Source: an uncultured Bacilli bacterium (lineage in GTDB: Bacteria > Bacillota_I > Bacilli_A > RF39 > UBA660). From it: a stretch of DNA of 40,266 bases. The stretch is from assembly GCA_934089275.1 (NCBI GenBank), contig CAKOJJ010000010.1, positions 1 to 40,266 on the forward strand. Direction: 5' to 3'. Shown in pieces: positions 32,238-40,266 of the stretch. Under the pieces are notes generated by a model. It saw only the letters and a list, made by a program, of their open reading frames with translations, was not told the DNA's origin and did no database searches. A program made the position numbers and the translations under genes. Each line of letters starts with the position of its first letter. Positions within the stretch are counted from its first letter, which is position 1.

Positions 32238-33266
32238 ATGTGTAAGAGTTCAGTAATTTCTGAATTTACAACTATAACATATTTAGTATTATGTTTTGCA
32301 ATTCCAATAATATATTATTTATGTTATAGAAATAAACGTAAGAAAGATAAAAATTATGTTGCCTGTTTTATAAAAATGGTTATAATCTTTTTAGTATTAT
32401 TTGTTCCTAAAATTATTGTTAAAAATTTTTTTAAAGATGAATGCATAAATTGTATTATAAACAATATGTGTAAGGAAGATAATGTGAAAAATGAAAACGA
32501 AAAAACTTCAAGTACAACTACTACTACCACTGTTGATAGGGTAACATCAACAATTACTACTTCAACTACAAGTAAAACAACTACAACTAAAAAAACAACT
32601 GGTGATAATGTTACTTATGGTATGGTAAAAGAAATTGATGGCGAAAGAAAAGATGTTGGAGTTTCTAGCAAAGGCTATACAATTTATACAATTGACGGAG
32701 TTACTTATGTTGATGGGTATATGATCGTTAATAAGACGTATACCGTATCATCAGACTTTGTTCCAAAAGATACTTATAAACCAAGCGAAGGAAAAACAAA
32801 TACATGTAATGATTGTATAAATAATACAGTTTATAAAGCATGGAAAGTTATGCAAGCTGATGCTGCAAGTTTGGGTTTAAATATAAGAATTACTTCTGGT
32901 TATAGACCTTATCAAACTCAAAATACAATATATAATAGATATGTTGCTCGTGATGGAAAAGAAAAAGCTGATACTTATTCAGCAAGACCAGGAAGTTCGG
33001 AGCATCAAACAGGACTATGTTTCGACTTAAATTCCATAAGTGATGCCTTTGCTAATACAGCTGAAGGTCGTTGGGTTAATGAAAATGCTTATAAATATGG
33101 ATTTATTATACGTTATCCAAAAAATAAAAATAATGAAACCGGGTATAAATATGAGTCATGGCATCTAAGATATGTAGGAACTGATCTTTCATATAAATTA
33201 TATAATAATGGTGATTGGATTTCTATGGAAGCGTACTTTGGTTTAACAAGCAAATATAGTGAATAA
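32238..33266 (+). CDS. VanY-like D-Ala-D-Ala carboxypeptidase (peptidase M15)
   Basis: 342 residues: two N-terminal membrane helices (about 10-30 and 43-62), a Thr-rich linker (about 90-122), then the M15 domain. Zinc and catalytic motifs: TSGYRPYQTQ, SSEHQTGLCFDL (SxHxxGxxxD) and ESWHLRYVG (ExxH). It trims the terminal D-Ala from peptidoglycan stem peptides outside the membrane. No van resistance genes are nearby, so a housekeeping wall-remodelling role is likelier than glycopeptide resistance. AGAGG lies six bases before the ATG. It shares an operon with the Lys/Thr-rich membrane protein and ends in a terminator. Confidence 0.93.
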   Translation: MCKSSVISEFTTITYLVLCFAIPIIYYLCYRNKRKKDKNYVACFIKMVIIFLVLFVPKIIVKNFFKDECINCIINNMCKEDNVKNENEKTSSTTTTTTVDRVTSTITTSTTSKTTTTKKTTGDNVTYGMVKEIDGERKDVGVSSKGYTIYTIDGVTYVDGYMIVNKTYTVSSDFVPKDTYKPSEGKTNTCNDCINNTVYKAWKVMQADAASLGLNIRITSGYRPYQTQNTIYNRYVARDGKEKADTYSARPGSSEHQTGLCFDLNSISDAFANTAEGRWVNENAYKYGFIIRYPKNKNNETGYKYESWHLRYVGTDLSYKLYNNGDWISMEAYFGLTSKYSE

Positions 33267-33295
33267 GTGGTACATTTGTATCACTTTTTATTTTG
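33265..33295 (+). terminator. VanY-like gene terminator
   Basis: Nine-base stem AAGTGGTAC/GTATCACTT with one G.U (33265-33273 with 33278-33286), ATTT loop, then a T-rich run. Confidence 0.85.
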
Positions 33296-33301
33296 CCTTT
33301 A

Positions 33302-33310
33302 TGTTATAAT
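33302..33310 (+). promoter_or_regulatory. Extended -10 promoter of addB-addA
   Basis: TGTTATAAT (TATAAT at 33305-33310), 17 bases before the addB ATG, with no clear -35. Confidence 0.5.
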
Positions 33311-33327
33311 TATTATTAGGTGATACT

Positions 33328-35673
33328 ATGGACTTTTTAAACTCAATTGAAGATAATTCTATTCTTATAATAGATAACAATATAAAATTTAAAGTTTTAG
33401 ATTATATCAATGAACATAAAATATTAAAATCAATAAAAATTATGAGTTTTTCTGAATTAAAAAAAGGCTTGTTTTTTGATTATTCAAATGAAGCTATATT
33501 TCGTGTAATGAGAAAATTTAACCTTGATTATGATCTTGCAAGAAAGTATATTATGAATCTTTATTACTTAGAGGATAAAACTTATGATAATCCTAAATAC
33601 AAGTTTTTATGTGAAATCAGAGATTTTTTAAACGAATTGAACTTGCTTATTAAAGATCCTTTATTTAAATCTTTGTTGGAAAGAAAAAAAATATATGTAT
33701 ATGGCTTTGATTATATTGATTCTTTTAATAGACATATGTTGAGTATGCTTAGTGATGTTACTATTTTGGAGCATTCTTGTAAAAATATTACGCATGAAGC
33801 AATAGAGTTTGACAATGTACAAGAAGAAGTATCATACGTTGGAGAAAGAATTGCTGACCTTATTTCTTCTGGTGTTAGCTTAGATAAAATATACATTTCA
33901 AATGTCGATGACACATACTTTTTTACTATGAAAAGAATATTTGGTTCTTTAGGAATACCTTATTATTTAAAAAGTGAAACCTGTGTTTATGATACGGCTA
34001 TTGGAGAATATGCAATAAATAATTTTAGTAATAATTTCTATTCTTTGCTTGCTAAAATAAAAATTAAATTTGATGTTGAGAATAATGAATTTAACAATAA
34101 AGTTTATTTAAAAATAAAAAGTATTCTTGATACTTATTATTGGGTTAAAGATGAAGATATATTAGATTTATTTATCGAAGAAACCAAAAGAGCTCGTTTA
34201 GGAGTTAATCATTATAAAAAAGAAATTACTACCACAGAACTTCTTAATAATATTTTTGAGGATGATGAATACGTATTTTTAATAAACTTTAATCAAGGAA
34301 GTATTCCTAAAATAAAGAAAGATATTGATTATTTAAATGATGATATAAAGCCAGCTTTTTTAAGTAAAAGTTATGAATACAATCGTGATATAAAAGTTTC
34401 TTTATTGAATAGTATATCTAATATAAAAAATTTAACTATTACATATAAAAAGAATACAGTTTCTGGAGAGATACTTCCATCTCCTCTAATTGAAAGTGAA
34501 AATATTTCAGTTATTAAGGGAATCCAAACTATATCTGCATATTCAGACTTAAACAATAAAATTATTCTTGCTAATAAACTTGATAAGTTAATAAAGTTTA
34601 ATGAAATGGATGATAATACGATTGTTTTAAGCAATAACTATAACATTCCTTACAATGAATATAATCATAAATATAAAACTGTAAGCAAAGATAAATTAAT
34701 AAATGTTATTGATGGTAAACTTAATTTTTCATATTCTAATATTGAAAAATATTATGAATGTCCTTTCAAATTTTATTTAAAGAGTATTCTTAAAATTGAT
34801 GAATATAATGATACTTTAGATACTTTAATTGGAAATGCTTTTCATCATACCTTAGAGGTTTCTTTAAGAGACGATGTTGATCCAAGTATTGTATATGATG
34901 AATATGTAAAAAATGTTGATATGCCACTTAACAATAAAGATAAATTTTTCATTAGTACTTTAAAGGAAGAAATATTGTTTATTTATGATGTTATAAAAAA
35001 ACAATATGAACATTTTAATATAACTAGACAAGAATTTGAAGCAAGTAAGGTTTTAGAAGTAAAACATCCTTTTAATACAACTATTAAAGGTTTTGTAGAT
35101 AAAATTATTTATATGGATAAGAAAGCTTTTATAATTGATTATAAAACTGGTGGAGATAAAATAAATAGCAAATTATTTGAATTTGGTCTTAATCTACAAT
35201 TACCAATTTATTTATATTTATTGAATGAACTTGAAGCTGATACGTCTGTTCAAGGAATTTATTTACAACACCTTTTAAGTCAAAAGAAAGTGTTTTCTCT
35301 TGGTAATTCAGAGCCAAAAGAACAAAGCTTGCGTCTTGATGGAATCACCTTTGGTCCACTTGAAAATATTAAAGATATGGATGATACGTATGAAAAATCA
35401 AGTGTTATTAAAGGACTTGCTTATGATAAAGATGAATGTGATTTAAAATATGGAGCTAGAGTTAAAACTGCCGAAGAAAAAGAAGAATTAAAGCTTTTAG
35501 TTAAAGATCGTATAGAAGAATGTATAAATAATGTAAGCAATGGTAATTTTGAAATTAAACCAGTTAAAATTGAAAAGCTTGTTGATGGATGTAATTTCTG
35601 TCCTTATAGAGATATATGTTTTAAAGTACCAAGCGATTATGAAATAAAAGAAATTAAAGGAGATGATGAGTAA
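33328..35673 (+). CDS. addB: Compact AddB/RexB-like subunit of the AddAB helicase-nuclease
   Basis: 781 residues against about 1,160 in Bacillus AddB. The C-terminal PD-(D/E)xK nuclease is clear: FSYSNIEKYYECPF, GNAFHHTLE, GFVDKIIY..AFIIDYKTGG and the cysteines CNFCPYRDIC, which together with the earlier Cys make the iron-sulphur site of AddB. The N-terminal helicase-like part is shortened and has no Walker A, as in RexB, so it can only scan or support. It directly precedes addA (TAATG overlap), fixing the assignment. With AddA it resects double-strand ends for RecA. AGGTGAT precedes ATG 33328. Confidence 0.92.
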   Translation: MDFLNSIEDNSILIIDNNIKFKVLDYINEHKILKSIKIMSFSELKKGLFFDYSNEAIFRVMRKFNLDYDLARKYIMNLYYLEDKTYDNPKYKFLCEIRDFLNELNLLIKDPLFKSLLERKKIYVYGFDYIDSFNRHMLSMLSDVTILEHSCKNITHEAIEFDNVQEEVSYVGERIADLISSGVSLDKIYISNVDDTYFFTMKRIFGSLGIPYYLKSETCVYDTAIGEYAINNFSNNFYSLLAKIKIKFDVENNEFNNKVYLKIKSILDTYYWVKDEDILDLFIEETKRARLGVNHYKKEITTTELLNNIFEDDEYVFLINFNQGSIPKIKKDIDYLNDDIKPAFLSKSYEYNRDIKVSLLNSISNIKNLTITYKKNTVSGEILPSPLIESENISVIKGIQTISAYSDLNNKIILANKLDKLIKFNEMDDNTIVLSNNYNIPYNEYNHKYKTVSKDKLINVIDGKLNFSYSNIEKYYECPFKFYLKSILKIDEYNDTLDTLIGNAFHHTLEVSLRDDVDPSIVYDEYVKNVDMPLNNKDKFFISTLKEEILFIYDVIKKQYEHFNITRQEFEASKVLEVKHPFNTTIKGFVDKIIYMDKKAFIIDYKTGGDKINSKLFEFGLNLQLPIYLYLLNELEADTSVQGIYLQHLLSQKKVFSLGNSEPKEQSLRLDGITFGPLENIKDMDDTYEKSSVIKGLAYDKDECDLKYGARVKTAEEKEELKLLVKDRIEECINNVSNGNFEIKPVKIEKLVDGCNFCPYRDICFKVPSDYEIKEIKGDDE

Positions 35674-38600
35674 TGCCAAATTTAACAGAGAAACAAAGTT
35701 TAGCCGTAAATAAAAGTAATACTAACATCATCGTATCCGCTGGAGCTGGTTCTGGTAAAACAACCGTTTTAAAAACTAGAGTTGAAAGACTTCTTACTGA
35801 GGGAGTTAATATAGATGAACTTATTATATTAACATTTACTAATGCAGCTGCTGCTGAAATGAAAGATCGTATAAGAAAAGTTATAAAGAAAAATAAAAAT
35901 ATTGCTCATATGGAAGAGTTTGTTGATTCAGCTTATATAACTACTTTTGACTCATTTGCTCAAAGTATGGTAAAAAAATATGCTAACGTTTTAAATATGA
36001 GTGATCATTTTACAATTATTGATGCAAATGTTGTTAACTTAGAAATCGATAGAATTATTGATGAAATATTTGAAAGCAAGTATGTAAGTGATGAAAATTT
36101 TTGTAAATTTATTCGTGAATTATCAATAAAAAATGATAACCAAATAAGAAGCAGTATTAAATCCGTTTATAAAAGTATTCAAAATAAAATAGATTTAGAA
36201 GGATTTTTAGATAGCTACACAGATACCTTTTATAGTGAGGATTTCGTAAATCAAGCATTTGTTTCTTTCGAGGACTATATATTCGGTTTAAGAGATGATG
36301 TACTGGAACTAATTAATAAGCTTAATGATTGTGCTTTACCAGAAACAGTTGAAAAAAACGAAAAGTCAGTTGCTGAATTTGCAGCTGCAAGTTCTTATGA
36401 TGAACTTCTTGATACTTTATCATTTAGACTAGCTCAAAACCGAAATGGTGCTTATGATGATGAAGCTAAAGAAATTTCACCTAAAATAGCTGATGCTCGA
36501 AAGAAATTAAAACTAGCTTGTTCTTTTGGTGATAAAAAAATGTTGATAAATAATTACTTATCAACAAAAGATTATGCTTTTTGTGTAATTGATATTTTAA
36601 AAACATTACATGAAAAACTACAAGAGTATAAGAAAGAAAAAAATGCTTATGAGTTTATTGATATAGCTTTAAAAGCGATTGAACTCGTAAGAGACCATGA
36701 AGATGTAAGAAATGAAATTAAGTATAAAACTAAAGAAATTATGATTGATGAATATCAAGACACAAATGATATTCAAGAAGAATTTATTTCTTATATTCAA
36801 AACAATAATGTCTATATGGTTGGAGATATTAAGCAATCTATTTATCGTTTTAGAAATGCTAATCCATATATATTTAAAACTAAATATGATAATTATAAGG
36901 TTGGAAATAATGGTTTTAAAATTGATTTAATGGAAAACTTTCGTTCACGAAACAGTGTTGTTACAATTATCAATAATATATTTTCTAACATAATGTCTGA
37001 TGATATTGGTGGATGTGACTACAAGAGAGAACACATGATGGTTTATGGAAATAAGGCATATGAAGCATCCAACAACGATTACTTCTCAACATCCATTTTA
37101 ACTTATGATGATAAGGGTAAATATTCTCGTGTTGAAAAGGAAGCATTTATCATTGCTAATGATATAAAAGAACATATTCGAAATAAAGAACAAGTTACTT
37201 ATTATAAAGATGATAAGATGTGTACTAGAGATATTGATTTTAAGGATTTTACCATTTTGATTGATAAATCAACATCATTTGATGATTTTAAGAAGATATT
37301 GGAAGCAAACAATATTCCTACTACAATAAAAAAAGATATCAATATTAAAGATGAAGATGAAATACATTTACTTAAGAATATTATTACTTTGATTATAAAA
37401 ATTAAAAAACATTTATTTGATACTGAATTCACTCATGCTTTTGCGAGTATTGCAAGATCATATCTTAATGAAATAGATGATGATGAATTATTTGACATCA
37501 TTACAAATAAAAAGTATGAAGAAACTGATATTTATTTTAAATGTTTAAATATTTCTAAAGAAATAGATGCATTATCCAACCGTGATATTCTTAGTAGAAT
37601 AATAACTGATTTTGATTTTTATACAAGACTTTTAAGAGTTGATAATATTAACGAACGTCTTATAAAGATGGAATATTTTGTTAATAACTCAACAGATTTA
37701 AACAAATTTGGTATGAATATCTATGCTTTAAATGACTATTTTGATCAAATACTTGAAGATAAAAGCGAAATAAAAATGAAGATTAGTTCTGGTGATGATA
37801 ATTCAGTTAAGATTATGACAATTCATACTTCTAAAGGATTGGAATTTCCATATGTTTATCTTCCTATGTTAACATCTAATTTCTATAAGTCTCCAAGTAA
37901 AGATTTATTTAGTTTATCAAATAACTATGGTATACTTTTGCCTTTTTATAACAATGGTGTTGGTGCCACTTTTGTTTCTACGGCTTCAAATGTTAATGAA
38001 ATGAAAGAAACCTTATCTGAAAAAATAAGATTATATTATGTTGCTTTAACAAGAGCTAAAGAAAAAGTTATAATGGTCACTCCCAAGTTAGAAGTTCCTA
38101 ATATTAATGAAGTATCATCTCTGTTAAAATTTAAAAGCTTTGCAGAGATACTAAATTCTCTTGGATTATCTGGATTAGAAGAAAAAAACGATGTAGAAAC
38201 ATTAGATGTTAATAAGAATTATAATGTTATTAAACTAAGCAATTATAAAGAAATGATTCCTAAAAGTGAAGTAATAATTCATACTGAAAAGTTAAACATT
38301 GATAATCAAATGTTAGAAAACAAGCATTTTTCTAAAGCAATAACTACCATAATTGATGATAACTTAAGAAAAAAACTTGATTTTGGTACTTTTATGCATT
38401 ATGTATTTGAAGTGTATGATTTTAAAAACGATAATCTAGATAGCTTACCAATCGGAGATGTTGAAAAGAATAAAGTTATGAACTTTTTAAAACATGACGA
38501 AGTAAAAAATATAAAAAATGCTAAAATATATAAAGAACATGAAATTCGCTTTACAGATGGTGAAAATACATATCATGGATTTATTGATTTACTTTTAGAA

Positions 38601-38768
38601 TATGATGATCATTTTGATATAATTGATTATAAATTATCTAATCTAGAAAGTGAAGAATACAAGATTCAACTTGATGGTTACAAGAAATATATTGAAGATA
38701 ATTATCATAAACCAACAAATATTTATTTATATTCAATAAACAAAGATATATTTAAAAAACTTAATTAA
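35673..38768 (+). CDS. addA: ATP-dependent helicase/nuclease subunit A (AddA)
   Basis: 1,031 residues, shorter than the about 1,230 of Bacillus AddA but with all parts present. UvrD-type motor: Walker A GAGSGKT (24-30), IDEYQDTND, VGDIKQSIYRFRNA, ENFRSRN, TIHTSKGLEF and YVALTRAKE. C-terminal PD-(D/E)xK nuclease: FGTFMHYVFE, then GFIDLLL..FDIIDYKLSN and a Q-containing QLDGYKKYI. It unwinds and cuts DNA ends with AddB. The start overlaps the addB stop by one base, with GGAG ten bases upstream. A terminator follows. Confidence 0.97.
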   Translation: MPNLTEKQSLAVNKSNTNIIVSAGAGSGKTTVLKTRVERLLTEGVNIDELIILTFTNAAAAEMKDRIRKVIKKNKNIAHMEEFVDSAYITTFDSFAQSMVKKYANVLNMSDHFTIIDANVVNLEIDRIIDEIFESKYVSDENFCKFIRELSIKNDNQIRSSIKSVYKSIQNKIDLEGFLDSYTDTFYSEDFVNQAFVSFEDYIFGLRDDVLELINKLNDCALPETVEKNEKSVAEFAAASSYDELLDTLSFRLAQNRNGAYDDEAKEISPKIADARKKLKLACSFGDKKMLINNYLSTKDYAFCVIDILKTLHEKLQEYKKEKNAYEFIDIALKAIELVRDHEDVRNEIKYKTKEIMIDEYQDTNDIQEEFISYIQNNNVYMVGDIKQSIYRFRNANPYIFKTKYDNYKVGNNGFKIDLMENFRSRNSVVTIINNIFSNIMSDDIGGCDYKREHMMVYGNKAYEASNNDYFSTSILTYDDKGKYSRVEKEAFIIANDIKEHIRNKEQVTYYKDDKMCTRDIDFKDFTILIDKSTSFDDFKKILEANNIPTTIKKDINIKDEDEIHLLKNIITLIIKIKKHLFDTEFTHAFASIARSYLNEIDDDELFDIITNKKYEETDIYFKCLNISKEIDALSNRDILSRIITDFDFYTRLLRVDNINERLIKMEYFVNNSTDLNKFGMNIYALNDYFDQILEDKSEIKMKISSGDDNSVKIMTIHTSKGLEFPYVYLPMLTSNFYKSPSKDLFSLSNNYGILLPFYNNGVGATFVSTASNVNEMKETLSEKIRLYYVALTRAKEKVIMVTPKLEVPNINEVSSLLKFKSFAEILNSLGLSGLEEKNDVETLDVNKNYNVIKLSNYKEMIPKSEVIIHTEKLNIDNQMLENKHFSKAITTIIDDNLRKKLDFGTFMHYVFEVYDFKNDNLDSLPIGDVEKNKVMNFLKHDEVKNIKNAKIYKEHEIRFTDGENTYHGFIDLLLEYDDHFDIIDYKLSNLESEEYKIQLDGYKKYIEDNYHKPTNIYLYSINKDIFKKLN

Positions 38769-38769
38769 G

Positions 38770-38791
38770 AAGAAGAAATTCTTCTTTTTTT
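38770..38791 (+). terminator. addA terminator
   Basis: AAGAAGAA/TTCTTCTT inverted repeat (38770-38777 with 38779-38786; effective loop three to five bases) followed by a T-run directly after the addA stop. Confidence 0.75.
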
Positions 38792-38819
38792 AGTTAATAT
38801 ATTTTTTAGGAGAGATTAT

Positions 38820-40208
38820 ATGGAAATATTCGGTGTTAATTTAGATGAGGCTCAAATGGAAGCAATTAAAGATGATGCTAAAACAGTTATTATATCGGCT
38901 GGTGCTGGTTCCGGTAAAACTCAAACAATTCTAGGTAAAGTAAAATATTTACTGGAAGAAAAGAGTATATGTGAAAAGGATATTTTGTGCATATCTTTGA
39001 CAAATGAAACCGTTAATAATTTAAAAGTTAAACTGGAAAAAATGAATTATAAAATTGATGTAATGACCTTTCATAAATTAGGTTTATCTTTATTGGATGA
39101 AAAAGTTAGTATTGTAAGTGATAATTACTTAAGCTATATAATTGATGAATATATGCTTTCATTTATTAAAAATAATAAAGTAAGAAATAAAATATTTAAA
39201 AGAATATTTTTTACAGAAAGTAATATGGAAAATGTTATGAAAACTCGTGATTATTTTGAGTTAAAAAAGGTTATTATTACTTTTATTAAATATATTAAAA
39301 GTAATGATTTAGATATTAGAAAAATAAAAATTGGTAATATTGGCTATATAAATCGAGAAATATTAAGAATGATATTCGAAATATATATTATTTATACTGA
39401 AGAGTTAAGATCGAGTGGTAAAATAGATTTTGATGATATGATAAAGAATGCATCATGTAAAAAAATCCATGTTAATTACAAATATATTATAATTGATGAG
39501 TTTCAAGATACCAGTGTTTTAAGACTAAATCTGATTAGAAATATTATGAAATATAATGATATAAAATTATTTTTAGTTGGTGATGATTGGCAAAGCATTT
39601 ATGCTTTTTCTGGATGTACTTTAGATATTTTCGTTAATATAAATTATTATTTGGATGATGTTAGTTATCATCAACTCAAGTATACTTATCGTAATTCTCA
39701 AGAATTAATTAATGCTAGTGGTAATTTTGTAATGAAAAATAGATACCAGCTTCGAAAAGATATTATATCGCATATTCATGAAGATAAACCGATAGTTATT
39801 TTGTATAATTATCAACTTGATGATATCTTAAAATATGTAACCGGCGATGTTATGATTATCGGAAGATGCAATAAAGATATTGAAAATATTAAATGGGATA
39901 ATAAATATACGATTCATAAATCTAAGGGGCTTGAAGCAAATAATGTAATACTTGTTAATTCAGATAATGTTCCTTTTAAGCATAAAACTCATGTTCTATT
40001 GGACTACTTTTTAAAAAACAATGAAGGAATTAAATATCCGGAAGAACGAAGACTTTTTTACGTTGCTCTTACAAGAACTAAGAAAAAAATTTATATTATG
40101 GTTAATAGTCATGAAAGTATTTTTGTTCGCGAATTAAGAAAGAAGTATAAAGGTTTTGTTACAATAAAAAAGAATGGTAAACCATTCTACAGACTGTTGA
40201 CAAAATAA
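38820..40208 (+). CDS. Short UvrD-type helicase, helicase IV (HelD)-like
   Basis: 462 residues. Superfamily-1 motifs: GAGSGKT (28-34), KIDFDDMI, IDEFQDTSVLR, VGDDWQSIYAFSG, the arginine motif YTYRNS, IHKSKGLEA and FYVALTRTKK. The VGDDWQSIYAFSG string is characteristic of helicase IV rather than UvrD/PcrA, but the N-terminal helicase-IV domain is absent and the 2B region is nearly gone, making this a minimal motor. AGGAGAG precedes ATG 38820. It lies after addAB with its own spacing and an intervening terminator. A role in recombination or replication repair is likely; the substrate is unknown. Confidence 0.9.
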   Translation: MEIFGVNLDEAQMEAIKDDAKTVIISAGAGSGKTQTILGKVKYLLEEKSICEKDILCISLTNETVNNLKVKLEKMNYKIDVMTFHKLGLSLLDEKVSIVSDNYLSYIIDEYMLSFIKNNKVRNKIFKRIFFTESNMENVMKTRDYFELKKVIITFIKYIKSNDLDIRKIKIGNIGYINREILRMIFEIYIIYTEELRSSGKIDFDDMIKNASCKKIHVNYKYIIIDEFQDTSVLRLNLIRNIMKYNDIKLFLVGDDWQSIYAFSGCTLDIFVNINYYLDDVSYHQLKYTYRNSQELINASGNFVMKNRYQLRKDIISHIHEDKPIVILYNYQLDDILKYVTGDVMIIGRCNKDIENIKWDNKYTIHKSKGLEANNVILVNSDNVPFKHKTHVLLDYFLKNNEGIKYPEERRLFYVALTRTKKKIYIMVNSHESIFVRELRKKYKGFVTIKKNGKPFYRLLTK

Positions 40209-40246
40209 ATATTGTTAATGGTCTTTTAATTTTATAAAAAATGTTA

Positions 40247-40252
40247 TATAAT
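40247..40252 (+). promoter_or_regulatory. Possible -10 of the next gene beyond the window
   Basis: TATAAT at 40247-40252 in an AT-rich stretch after the helicase stop, with a weak -35 (TTTTAA). The window ends before any start codon. Confidence 0.3.
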
Positions 40253-40266
40253 AAATATGTAAGGTT

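Noticed and set aside
32238..33266. Glycopeptide resistance determinant (vanY)
   Set aside because: No vanRS, vanH, vanA/B or vanX genes are present; an isolated M15 carboxypeptidase is a common housekeeping wall enzyme.
40169..40190. GAATGG/CCATTC hairpin near the end of the helicase gene as terminator
   Set aside because: It lies wholly inside coding sequence about 20 bases before the stop and has no following T-run on the plus strand.

Overview
The window is AT-rich, uses the standard bacterial code (TGG for Trp; TGA used as a stop), and codes at high density in short overlapping operons with strong Shine-Dalgarno sites. Gene content (rpsI-rplM-truA block, pcrA-ligA neighbourhood, lgt, tagO-like transferase, VanY-type peptidase, AddAB, LexA-like CGAAC operators) points to a walled, low-GC Bacillota of the Bacilli side, probably a small-genome gut or host-associated lineage near the RF39/Erysipelotrichales/Mollicutes relatives. 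That placement is inference from gene content and style only.

Layout. Everything from 129 to 29199 is on the minus strand. In minus-strand order of transcription: three helical proteins of unknown function, two with mTERF-like helical repeats (29199-26253); tRNA-Glu(CTC) (26172-26096); tagO-HAD phosphatase (25995-24378); pduL-dusB-membrane XRE regulator (24288-21714), followed by a secreted protein and an FtsX-like membrane protein (21635-19715); uvrA (19610-16794) from a promoter with a LexA-like operator; lgt; a collagen-like protein with a co-transcribed glycosyltransferase (15811-13790); pcrA, again with a LexA-like operator, a kinase-fold protein and ligA (13701-8485); a membrane-signalling operon (small membrane protein, double solute-binding/GGDEF-like protein, YihY; 8419-4989); degenerate ECF-transporter ATPases with truA, then rplM-rpsI from their own promoter (4918-1795); and a polytopic membrane protein (1712-129). 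From 29352 rightward most genes are on the plus strand: two small proteins, a small XRE regulator, a Lys/Thr-rich membrane protein with a VanY-like peptidase, then a recombination block addB-addA and a helicase-IV-like SF1 helicase. An RluA-type pseudouridine synthase and a membrane-anchored SNase-like protein lie on the minus strand between them.

Themes. DNA repair is heavily represented (uvrA, pcrA, ligA, addAB, HelD-like), and two of these genes carry matching SOS-type operators between the -35 and -10. Several proteins keep a recognisable fold but have lost catalytic residues: both EcfA-like ATPases, the GGDEF domain (DGNEF) and the SNase domain.

The most unusual spots are (i) the 21.6-21.7 kb interval, where an 18-bp terminator-like hairpin has a promoter in its loop and the ribosome-binding site in its 3' arm; (ii) intact but catalytically ruined ecfA1/ecfA2-like genes with no ecfT; (iii) the mTERF-like/helical three-gene operon; and (iv) the collagen-like protein with its own glycosyltransferase. 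No insertion sequence, prophage, CRISPR array or rRNA was seen, and there is no gene-free stretch above 300 bases.
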